A stretch of DNA of 7,056 bases from Lysobacteraceae bacterium (GCA_017990865.1 JAGNNB010000159.1:1-7056), one strand, 5' to 3'; counted from the first letter of the stretch, positions 1 to 5,229 are shown. Notes: a model not told the origin generated them from the sequence alone. Made by a program: numbers and translations.

Positions 1-137
1 GCATGAGCGAAGCCAGCGGCGGGCGCGCGCCGCCGGAATTTTCCTCCACGCATCCCAACCCGGGCACGCGCATCCAGAATTTGCAGGCGCTGATGCCGAA
101 GGCGATGGAATATCGCCAGAAGTTCTGCCGCCAGTAA
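1..137 (+). CDS. M48 family metallopeptidase, C-terminal end (partial)
   Basis: This is the 3' end of a gene that begins before the window. The reading frame starts at base 3 and ends at TAA 135-137. The visible 44 residues read M-S-E-A-S-G-G-R-A-P-P-E-F-S-S-T-H-P, then a T-R-I-Q-N-L-Q stretch and a basic, Cys-containing end. The pattern A-P-P-E-F-x-S-T-H-P followed by x-T-R-I-x-x-L is the conserved C-terminal part of M48 zinc metallopeptidases of the periplasmic or lipoprotein type (BepA/LoiP/YcaL-like), where it closes the catalytic domain. The zinc-binding HExxH motif would lie upstream and is not visible. Such enzymes degrade or help assemble outer-membrane proteins. The family call rests only on this tail, so the subfamily is uncertain. 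The lipoprotein gene starts 25 bp downstream on the same strand, so the two may be co-transcribed. Confidence 0.75.
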   Translation, partial: MSEASGGRAPPEFSSTHPNPGTRIQNLQALMPKAMEYRQKFCRQ

Positions 138-162
138 TCGTGCCGTAGCGACGCACACGACG

Positions 163-1086
163 ATGCGCCGCCTCGAAGCGACGATGCGCAGGCCGTCGAA
201 ACGCGTCTTGACCGTGTTGCTGGCGCTATCGGCCTGCGTCGGCGGTTGCGCGACGGATGCGAGCCCGGATGCGCCGGTGTCGTATCTGTACGCCGACCCG
301 CGACCAGTCACGATCGAAGGCTACGACGGCGACGCGATGGAACCCTTCCTCGCGCGCGACGGCCGCTATCTGTTTTTCAATAATTCCAATCACCCGTCCG
401 TCGATACCAATCTGCACTACGCGGAAAGGATCGACGACACGCGGTTCCGCTACATGGGCGAAGTCCGCGGCGCGAATACGACAAAGCTGGACGCCGTCGC
501 GACGATGGATCGCCAAGGGGTTTTCTATTTCGTGTCGTTGCGCGACCACGAGAAAACCCGCGATTCGATTTTTCGCGGTGTCTTTCGCGACGGCGCGTTG
601 ACCGAGGTCGAGGCGGTGGCCGGAATTTCCCGCAAAAAGGCGCTGTCCATCAATTTCGACGTCGATATCAGCCCCGACGGCGCGCGAATGTATGTGGTGG
701 ACGGACGTTTCGATTTGCTTTGGGTGCTGGGCCCGAAAGCAGCCGATATCGTGATCGCGGATCGCCGCGGCGATGGTTTCGTTCCCGCGCCGGACAGCGC
801 CGCGTTGCTGCGCGAAGTGAATAGCGATGTGTTGGAATACGCACCGAGCATTTCGGCGGACGCGCGCACGTTGCTGTTCACACGCCTGCGCAGAGGGCTC
901 GGTGCGGAGCCGGCGATTTACGTGGCCCAGCGCGACGACCCGGCGCAGCCCTTCGGCCCCGCCCGCCGGCTCGCCGCGTTGGAGGGTTTCGTCGAAGCGA
1001 CGACCTTCTCCGTCGACGAACGCGCGGTCTACTACCACAAGAAAGTCGGCGAGCGCTTCGCGCTGTTCATGGCGACGAAACGCTGA
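163..1086 (+). CDS. Lipoprotein with PD40/TolB-like beta-propeller repeats
   Basis: A 307-residue predicted lipoprotein of unknown specific function. The N-terminus has basic residues (R-R-P-S-K-R), a hydrophobic core and a lipobox L-S-A-C with Cys25; a second possible lipobox V-G-G-C ends at Cys29. This implies export and lipidation at the cell envelope. The rest looks like a beta-propeller of PD40 type. Typical blade signatures are E-P-F-L-A-R-D-G-R-Y-L-F-F (60-72), D-I-S-P-D-G-A-R-M-Y (168-177), A-P-S-I-S-A-D-A-R-T-L-L-F-T (227-240) and T-F-S-V-D-E-R-A-V-Y-Y (281-291). Related proteins are often labelled 'TolB-like' or 'biopolymer transporter', but nothing here shows transport or a Tol-Pal link. 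The start is uncertain: ATG 184 (residue 8) gives a more compact signal peptide, and neither ATG has a clear ribosome-binding site. It follows the M48 peptidase tail closely and may share its transcript. Confidence 0.8.
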   Translation: MRRLEATMRRPSKRVLTVLLALSACVGGCATDASPDAPVSYLYADPRPVTIEGYDGDAMEPFLARDGRYLFFNNSNHPSVDTNLHYAERIDDTRFRYMGEVRGANTTKLDAVATMDRQGVFYFVSLRDHEKTRDSIFRGVFRDGALTEVEAVAGISRKKALSINFDVDISPDGARMYVVDGRFDLLWVLGPKAADIVIADRRGDGFVPAPDSAALLREVNSDVLEYAPSISADARTLLFTRLRRGLGAEPAIYVAQRDDPAQPFGPARRLAALEGFVEATTFSVDERAVYYHKKVGERFALFMATKR

Positions 1087-1096
1087 AGCGCGAGCG

Positions 1097-1160
1097 GCTT
1101 TGGGAAGAGCCCGCTTTGGGAAGACCCGGCTTTGGGAAGACCAGGTTTTGGAAAGACTCG
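1097..1160. repeat. Four tandem copies of a 16-bp repeat
   Basis: Four head-to-tail units of exactly 16 bp begin at 1097, 1113, 1129 and 1145. The first three share the 12-mer GCTTTGGGAAGA followed by a variable four bases (GCCC, CCCG, CCAG). The fourth is degenerate (GTTTTGGAAAGA plus CTCG). The array lies in the non-coding space between the lipoprotein gene (stop 1086) and the convergent small membrane protein gene (ends 1199). It has no terminator-like T-run and no start signal. It may be a family of dispersed intergenic repeats or a slippage-prone minisatellite; the sequence alone does not decide. Confidence 0.85.
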
Positions 1161-1198
1161 CGGATTTCCGCGAAGCCGCGACGATCTCGAACGACGCT

Positions 1199-1372
1199 TC
1201 AGAGCCCCTTGAACAACGTCGACAGCAGCAACAACACGAACGCGGTGGTGAGCAGCCAAAACGCGTTGGGCGCGGCGATGGCGAAGTACCCCAATTTCCC
1301 GGCGATGCCGGCGCCGCCGAGCAGGAGGGCGATCAGGAAGGCGGGGGTGCTGGGCGGCGTGAGTCGGATCAT
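1199..1372 (-). CDS. Small two-helix membrane protein, 57 aa
   Basis: This minus-strand ORF starts at ATG 1372 and stops with TGA at 1201-1199. The protein begins M-I-R-L-T-P-P-S-T-P. A first hydrophobic segment (about 11-25, A-F-L-I-A-L-L-L-G-G-A-G-I-A-G) is followed by a short K-L-G-Y-F turn. A second segment (about 36-53, ending L-L-L-L-S-T-L-F) leads to a basic K-G-L end. This layout resembles small hydrophobic proteins of unknown function conserved in proteobacteria, which typically have an N-terminal L-T-P-P and a C-terminal L-L-K-G-L. I recognise the pattern but know no assigned function. No strong ribosome-binding site precedes the ATG. It lies 96 bp downstream of the second reductase gene on the same strand, behind a probable terminator. 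Supporting a real gene: two well-formed helices, proline and glycine placement typical of membrane proteins, and a basic end. The plus-strand ORFs over the same bases look like shadows. Confidence 0.7.
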   Translation of the reverse strand: MIRLTPPSTPAFLIALLLGGAGIAGKLGYFAIAAPNAFWLLTTAFVLLLLSTLFKGL

Positions 1373-1406
1373 GCGTGTGTGTAAGTGACGTGAGTGCGTG
1401 AGAGTC

Positions 1407-1461
1407 GAAAAGAAGCGATGCGCGAATCGCGCGCGACGCCGGTCGGCATCGCGCGCATCGC
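1407..1461 (-). terminator. Probable intrinsic terminator after the second reductase gene
   Basis: On the minus strand, 8 nt after the TGA of the reductase gene, the RNA can form a two-part hairpin. The outer 10-bp perfect stem pairs GCGATGCGCG (1461-1452) with CGCGCATCGC (1424-1415). Inside it is a 7-bp stem, CGATGCC/GGCGTCG, with one G-U pair and a GACC loop. The U-rich stretch TTCTTTTC (1414-1407) follows directly. Stem plus U-tract is the intrinsic terminator layout. An internal asymmetric bulge of about 9 nt makes it less regular than a standard one. Confidence 0.5.
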
Positions 1462-1468
1462 GAAGGCA

Positions 1469-2233
1469 TCAGAAGCTGATGAACAAGCCGCCGTTGACCG
1501 GGATATTCGCGCCGGTGATGAAGCCGGCGTCGTCGTCGGCCAAAAACACGACTGTACGCGCGATTTCGCTGGGTTTGCCGATGCGACCGACCGGCACGTG
1601 GGCGAGAATATCGGCACGCACCGCATCGGGAATCGTGTTCACCATCGCCGTTTCGCAATAGCCCGGCGAGATCGAATTCACGGTCACGCCCTTGCGCGCG
1701 ACTTCGCGGGCCAACGCCATGGTGAAGCCGTGCATGCCGGCTTTCGCGGCCGAATAATTGGTCTGCCCGAACTGACCGGTCTGGCCGTTGATCGAGCTGA
1801 TGTTGACGATGCGTCCGAAACCGCGCGCGGTCATGCCTTCGATCGCATGTCGGCACAGGTTGAACACGCTGTCGAGATTCACGTTTAGCACCGCATCCCA
1901 TTGCGCTTTTTCCATCTTGCGCAGGGTGACGTCGCGGGTGATGCCGGCGGCGTTGACCAGAATATCGAGCGAGCCGTGCGCCGCCTCCACATCGCTCACG
2001 AACGCGCCGCAAGCGTCGAAATCGCACACGTCCAACGGCGCGAAACGGATATCGAGTCCGTCGACTTCGCGCTCGAACTCGGCGATGCGCTCGGTGCGCG
2101 CGCCCAGGTCGACTGCGATCACTTTGCATCCGACGCGCGCCAGCGCCTTGCAGATTTCCGTGCCCAAGCCGCCGATGCCGCCGGTGACGACGGCCACGCG
2201 CGGCGCGCTTTCCGATCCCGCTGCAGATGTCAC
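1469..2233 (-). CDS. phaB: Acetoacetyl-CoA reductase-like short-chain dehydrogenase (PhaB copy 2)
   Basis: A 254-residue classical short-chain dehydrogenase that most likely reduces acetoacetyl-CoA to (R)-3-hydroxybutyryl-CoA in the PHB cycle, in the cytosol. The Rossmann motif T-G-G-I-G-G-L-G is at 17-24 and N-A-A-G at 94-97. The catalytic residues are N119, S147, Y160 and K164. The block N-G-Q-T-G-Q-F-G-Q-T-N-Y (149-160) matches PhaB of Cupriavidus almost exactly and keeps both glutamines (Q154, Q157) that bind the CoA substrate there. The end of strand beta-2 reads V-I-A-V-D, placing Asp42 where SDRs usually select NADH rather than NADPH. The start is GTG 2233, because it has a good AGGGG ribosome-binding site 8 nt upstream and gives the expected length. 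It lies 183 bp downstream of phaR on the same strand. A FabG-type or other hydroxyacyl reductase role cannot be excluded, since its C-terminus (G-G-L-F-I-S-F) is less typical than that of copy 1. Confidence 0.87.
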   Translation of the reverse strand: MTSAAGSESAPRVAVVTGGIGGLGTEICKALARVGCKVIAVDLGARTERIAEFEREVDGLDIRFAPLDVCDFDACGAFVSDVEAAHGSLDILVNAAGITRDVTLRKMEKAQWDAVLNVNLDSVFNLCRHAIEGMTARGFGRIVNISSINGQTGQFGQTNYSAAKAGMHGFTMALAREVARKGVTVNSISPGYCETAMVNTIPDAVRADILAHVPVGRIGKPSEIARTVVFLADDDAGFITGANIPVNGGLFISF

Positions 2234-2291
2234 GATCGATTCCCCTGTGAATGCGTCTGTTCGTCGATCCGAACCGCCCGTGCCGCGCGCT

Positions 2292-2320
2292 CGCCCGGTG
2301 CCGGGCGCGTCGTCGCGACG
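2292..2320. promoter_or_regulatory. Palindromes upstream of the second reductase gene
   Basis: The 183-bp gap between phaR and the second reductase gene contains two adjacent inverted repeats. CGCCCGG at 2292-2298 and CCGGGCG at 2301-2307 are separated by 2 bp. CGTCGCGACG at 2311-2320 is a perfect 10-bp palindrome. They sit about 60-90 bp before the GTG start, where an operator or mRNA structure could act. A further hairpin, CGGCGC/GCGCCG with a 3-nt loop (2352-2366), lies just after phaR and has no T-run. I found no good -35/-10 pair. In GC-rich DNA short palindromes are common, so function is unproven. Confidence 0.25.
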
Positions 2321-2416
2321 TGCGGAATGGATGTCGGTAAGTGTGTCGCTTCGGCGCTTAGCGCCGGTCGGCGAGCGCGCGCCGCAAAAACGCGGAGCGC
2401 CCCGCCCGTGCGTGCG

Positions 2417-2917
2417 CTATTCGTCCCGCGTCTTGCCGCTGCCCGCCTTGTCTTTCGGATTGGGCGTGGTGCCGCGGCCCATCGCGCCGATCAGATTGTG
2501 CTGGAACTCGCGCCACATCTCGAGATTGCGCTCGGTCAATTGGTTCATCATCGTCCACGGCGTTTGGCCGAGCATGCCGCCGACTTGTTGGCGGAATTGC
2601 TGCTGCTGTTCGATGAAGATCTGCATCGAGCGTTCGAGGTAATTGCCCATGAAGCCCTGCAGAGAATCCCCGTAGAAGCGAATGATATGACTGAGCAGTT
2701 GCGTGGACAGCACCGGTTCGCCGTCTTGTTCGTGCTCGGCGATGATCTGCAGCAGCACTTGGCGGGTGAGGTCTTCGCCGGACTTCGCGTCCCTCACCTC
2801 GAACTCCTCGCCGTCTACGATCAGTTGGCGAACGTCCTCGATCGTGATGTAGCTGGAAATCTTGGTGTCGTACAACCGACGGTTCGGGTATTTCTTGATG
2901 ATGCGCAGAGAGGCCAT
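2417..2917 (-). CDS. phaR: Polyhydroxyalkanoate synthesis regulator/repressor PhaR
   Basis: A 166-residue protein matching PhaR, a DNA-binding regulator that also senses PHA granules. In PHB producers it represses phasin genes (and often itself) until polymer appears. The N-terminal PHB accumulation domain (about 4-64) carries the signature I-I-K-K-Y-P-N-R-R-L-Y-D-T (6-18) and Y-I-T-I-E-D-V-R-Q-L (23-32). The second domain (about 68-107) has L-S-T-Q-L-L-S-H-I-I-R-F-Y-G and G-F-M-G-N-Y-L-E-R-S-M. A Gln-rich helix follows (I-E-Q-Q-Q-Q-F-R-Q-Q), similar to phasin-like helices. The tail is charged and low in complexity (from about 148). Length is usual for the family. ATG 2917 is the natural start, with a modest AAAGG 6 nt upstream. 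It sits between two PhaB-type reductase genes on the same strand, which supports a PHB role. Confidence 0.93.
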   Translation of the reverse strand: MASLRIIKKYPNRRLYDTKISSYITIEDVRQLIVDGEEFEVRDAKSGEDLTRQVLLQIIAEHEQDGEPVLSTQLLSHIIRFYGDSLQGFMGNYLERSMQIFIEQQQQFRQQVGGMLGQTPWTMMNQLTERNLEMWREFQHNLIGAMGRGTTPNPKDKAGSGKTRDE

Positions 2918-2988
2918 GGAGCCTTTGCTCTAGAAAGTTCAATTGCCGAGCATGGCGCAGCTCGCCGCGGCTTGCAACTGAACCCAGT

Positions 2989-3001
2989 CATGGTTCCCAT
3001 G
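2989..3001. promoter_or_regulatory. Inverted repeat upstream of phaR (possible operator)
   Basis: CATGG-TTC-CCATG forms a 5-bp inverted repeat with a 3-bp centre, about 75 bp before the phaR start. PhaR proteins usually control their own gene, so an upstream operator is expected, but this site does not match a motif I can name with certainty. No convincing sigma-70 promoter was identified in 2918-3054. Treat it as a candidate only. Confidence 0.2.
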
Positions 3002-3054
3002 CCGAAAGCGCATAAGGGCGGCAAATCCAGGCCGATCAACCGTTTCCGTCATGG

Positions 3055-3080
3055 CCGACGGCCCCTTTCGGGGCCGTCGG
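3055..3080 (-). terminator. Strong hairpin downstream of phaB copy 1
   Basis: A perfect 11-bp stem, CCGACGGCCCC/GGGGCCGTCGG, encloses a 4-nt loop. On the minus strand, which carries the neighbouring genes, the loop is GAAA, a stable GNRA tetraloop; on the plus strand it would be TTTC. It lies about 110 bp after the phaB stop and about 140 bp before phaR. There is no T-run on either side, so it is not a textbook intrinsic terminator. It may act as an RNA 3'-end stabiliser or a terminator that does not need a U-tract. Confidence 0.5.
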
Positions 3081-3189
3081 ATGGCGTACGGCGACGAATG
3101 CGGGATCGCGCCGAGGGGCGATTCGACCCGGATGCGCGGCGCACCTGCCGACTCCGGTTCAGAACGGAACCCGTCTTACCGAGCCCGGC

Positions 3190-3930
3190 TCACCAGCCCA
3201 TATGGTGGCCGCCGTTGATGTCGAGGTTGGAACCCGTGATCCAGGCGGCGCGCTCGTCGGCCAGGAAGGCCACGCCGTAGGCGATCTCGTCGGGGGTGCC
3301 GAGGCGACCGGTCGGGATGTCGGCGACGATCTTGGCGCGGACCTCTTCGGGCACCGCCATCACCATGTCGGTGGCGATGTAGCCCGGCGAGATCGTGTTC
3401 ACGGTGATGCCTTGTTTCGCGTTTTCGCGCGCCAGCGAAATGGTGAAGCCGTGCATGCCGGCCTTGGCCGCGGCGTAGTTGGCTTGGCCGTATTGGCCTT
3501 TCAGGCCGTTGATCGAGCTGATCTGGATGATCCGGCCCCATTTGCGATCGCGCATGCCCTCGATCACCGGGCGGGTGACGTTGAACACCGAGTTCAAGTT
3601 GGTGTTGATGACGTCCTGCCACTGTTGCGGCGTCATCTTGTGGAAAGTGCCGTCGCGGGTGATGCCGGCGTTGTTGATCAGGATGTCGATCGGCCCGAGC
3701 TGGCGCTCGACTTCATGCACCATCGCTTCGGCTTCCGCCGCGGAGGTCACGTCGCCCTTCGCCAACGCGATGTCGTAGCCCTCGGCCTTCAGTTGCGCCT
3801 GCCAGGTTTTGGCGCGCTCTTCGCTGCGGTAGTTGGTGGCGACTTTGTGGCCCATATCGGCCAGTCGTTTGCAGATCGCGGTGCCGATGCCGCCGGTGCC
3901 GCCGGTCACGAGTGCGACGCGCGTGGTCAT
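3190..3930 (-). CDS. phaB: Acetoacetyl-CoA reductase PhaB (copy 1)
   Basis: A 246-residue short-chain dehydrogenase of the PhaB type. It reduces acetoacetyl-CoA to (R)-3-hydroxybutyryl-CoA, the monomer for PHB, in the cytosol. The cofactor motif T-G-G-T-G-G-I-G is at 9-16 and N-N-A-G-I-T-R-D at 86-93. The catalytic set is N111, S139, Y152 and K156. The stretch N-G-L-K-G-Q-Y-G-Q-A-N-Y (141-152) keeps the two substrate-binding glutamines of PhaB (Q146, Q149). The C-terminus G-G-H-H-M-G-W resembles the typical PhaB G-G-x-H-M ending. Beta-2 ends in T-N-Y-R-S with no acidic residue and with Arg35, consistent with NADPH. Length equals the family norm. ATG 3930 is preceded at a good distance by a strong GGAGGGAG ribosome-binding site. 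It is the first gene of the PHB block, 242 bp downstream of gluQ. FabG (3-oxoacyl-ACP reductase) is the main alternative. Confidence 0.92.
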   Translation of the reverse strand: MTTRVALVTGGTGGIGTAICKRLADMGHKVATNYRSEERAKTWQAQLKAEGYDIALAKGDVTSAAEAEAMVHEVERQLGPIDILINNAGITRDGTFHKMTPQQWQDVINTNLNSVFNVTRPVIEGMRDRKWGRIIQISSINGLKGQYGQANYAAAKAGMHGFTISLARENAKQGITVNTISPGYIATDMVMAVPEEVRAKIVADIPTGRLGTPDEIAYGVAFLADERAAWITGSNLDINGGHHMGW

Positions 3931-4172
3931 GGTGTACTCCCTCCGGTTGAAGAATGCAGTCGTCCCGTTCCCTGTCGGGGCCGGGATCGCGAAAGTATCG
4001 AGAAACGATGTTTCCGATTCTTTTTCAAGTCGTCAATTCGTCGTAGTCGCTACCGACACCAAGCGAATCAATCACTTAGGTGCTCGCTTCGCCGTCGCGC
4101 GCGTCGTTCGCCGCCTCGGCGGACGCTCGCGCAGGGCCTGTCGGCGACTGTCGACGTGGAACTGTCCGGATT
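3931..4172 (-). promoter_or_regulatory. Leader and likely promoter region of phaB copy 1
   Basis: This is 242 bp without a gene between gluQ and phaB, both on the minus strand. It is locally richer in A and T (about 4000-4080) than the surrounding genes, as promoter regions often are. A TTGACG hexamer on the minus strand (4036-4031) fits a sigma-70 -35 box, but the sequence 17 bp further on (AAACAT, 4013-4008) is a poor -10 box. The only clear signal is the GGAGGGAG ribosome-binding site just before the phaB start. No intrinsic terminator for gluQ was recognised. Confidence 0.3.
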
Positions 4173-5099
4173 CTATGTGCGTCCGGGGAGAAGACCATTG
4201 TGCAGTGCGGCGAACGCGATCGGGCCGCGCGGGATGCGCGACGGATCGAAGTCGGCCATCGCGCGGGCGAGGCGGCGCTCGACCGGCCCGGCTGCGGTCA
4301 TCGCATCGGCGCGCTGTCCCAGCGCCTGCCAGGCCAGGATCGATGCCGGCAGCGGGTCGTCGCCGTCCACGGGCAACGACGCGAGCGACTTCGACAGCTT
4401 CCGGCCCTGCGCATCGAGCACCAGCGGCAGGTGCGCGTAGGCCGGCGTCGGCAGCGCCAACGCCCGCTGCAACGCGATCTGACGCGGCGTGGAATCCAGC
4501 AGGTCGGCGCCGCGGACGACATGGGTGATGCCCTGTTCCGCGTCGTCCACCACCACCGCCAATTGATAGGCCCAGCAGCCGTCGGCGCGCAGCAGCACCG
4601 CATCGCCGGCTTCGGCGGCGACATCCTGCTCGATCCGACCATGTACAGCGTCGTCGAAACCGATGATCGTGCCGTCGGCGACCCGCAAACGCACCGAGAA
4701 CGCCTCGCGCGCGCGCTCCGGAGGACAACGACGATGCACGCCGCCGTCGCTCTCCACATCGCTGCGGCTGCAATGGCAGCGGAAAGCCTGGCCGCGCTCG
4801 AGCAATCGATCCAGCGCCGCGCGATACAGATCGCCGCGCGCGCTCTGCCGCACCACCGGCGCATCGGAGACCAAACCGAACGCCGCGAGCGTATGCAATT
4901 GCGCGTCCGCGGCGCCCGGGACTTCGCGCGTCCGGTCCACGTCTTCGATCCGCACCCACCATTCGCCGCCCGCGTGCCGCGCCATCGCCCAACTGCCGAG
5001 CGCGGCCACCAGCGAACCGAAATGCAGCGATCCGGTCGGCGAAGGCGCGAAACGGCCGCGATAACGCGTGTTCGATGCCGCGGTTTCGGAAGCGTTCAC
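4173..5099 (-). CDS. gluQ: Glutamyl-Q tRNA(Asp) synthetase
   Basis: A paralog of the glutamyl-tRNA synthetase catalytic domain that lacks the anticodon-binding part. It attaches glutamate to queuosine at the wobble position of tRNA-Asp. The chosen protein has 308 residues. It shows R-F-A-P-S-P-T-G-S-L-H-F-G-S-L (16-30) with the HIGH-like H-F-G-S, and R-I-E-D-V-D-R-T-R (50-58). The zinc-binding region is C-H-C (108-110), followed by G-G-V-H-R-R-C (119-125). R-G-A-D-L-L-D-S-T-P-R-Q (196-207) and K-L-S-K-S (234-238) complete the class I core. The frame is open to 5219, but the extra 40 residues are low-complexity and not expected, so GTG 5099 is preferred; only a weak AGCGGA lies upstream. In E. 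coli the zinc site includes a Tyr before the last Cys; here His122 occupies about that place. It is divergent from htpX, with 130 bp between them. Confidence 0.93.
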   Translation of the reverse strand: MNASETAASNTRYRGRFAPSPTGSLHFGSLVAALGSWAMARHAGGEWWVRIEDVDRTREVPGAADAQLHTLAAFGLVSDAPVVRQSARGDLYRAALDRLLERGQAFRCHCSRSDVESDGGVHRRCPPERAREAFSVRLRVADGTIIGFDDAVHGRIEQDVAAEAGDAVLLRADGCWAYQLAVVVDDAEQGITHVVRGADLLDSTPRQIALQRALALPTPAYAHLPLVLDAQGRKLSKSLASLPVDGDDPLPASILAWQALGQRADAMTAAGPVERRLARAMADFDPSRIPRGPIAFAALHNGLLPGRT

Positions 5100-5229
5100 G
5101 CGTTTATCCGCTCGCTGAATGATGGGCCGCGTTGCGCGCCGCGAAGGCGCTGCGGCGCTTGAATCGCCGTCGGGGCGCCACAGCTTAGCGACTCCGCATC
5201 CATTGCGCCGCATCGGCATTCAGACCGCC
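5100..5229. promoter_or_regulatory. Divergent gluQ/htpX promoter region, possible heat-shock promoter
   Basis: This 130-bp space must carry the promoter for htpX and probably that for gluQ. On the plus strand, CTTGAA at 5158-5163 matches the -35 element of sigma-32 promoters. The sequence 14 bp further on (CCACAGC, 5178-5184) only partly resembles the heat-shock -10 element. htpX is a known heat-shock gene in E. coli, which makes the site plausible, but the match is weak. No clear ribosome-binding site precedes the htpX ATG. Confidence 0.3.

Noticed and set aside
1159..1172. Small hairpin CGCGG-ATTT-CCGCG after the small membrane protein gene
   Set aside because: Only about 5-6 bp of stem and no convincing T-run; too weak to call a terminator in DNA of this GC content.
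1032..2129. A 365-codon minus-strand frame through the second reductase and the 16-bp repeats
   Set aside because: It is an alternative frame of the reductase gene that runs on through the terminator, the small membrane protein gene and the repeat array. The repeated F-P-K/S-Q-S-G peptide is just the translated DNA repeat.
1901..3280. A 459-codon plus-strand open frame across the PHB block
   Set aside because: It lies antisense to phaB copy 2, phaR and the end of phaB copy 1, all with full family signatures. Its translation is low-complexity and Ala/Arg-rich, as expected for a GC-rich shadow frame, and crosses two intergenic gaps and a strong hairpin.
3202..4440. A 412-codon plus-strand open frame opposite phaB copy 1
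   Set aside because: It is the antisense shadow of phaB and the end of gluQ, with a Val/Gly/Asp-rich composition mirroring the sense codons and no recognisable domain.
4080..5162. A 360-codon plus-strand open frame opposite gluQ
   Set aside because: gluQ on the other strand has every expected motif. The plus-strand product is Arg/Ala-rich with no domain, typical of antisense reading in GC-rich DNA.
5100..5219. N-terminal extension of GluQ-RS to 5219
   Set aside because: The 40 extra residues are not family-like and would push the gluQ start to within 10 bp of htpX. GTG 5099 gives the usual length.
5119..5229. Upstream extension of HtpX from ATG 5119
   Set aside because: The added 37 residues are Arg-rich and would precede the first membrane helix that normally begins the protein. 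The internal ATG 5230 matches the family start.
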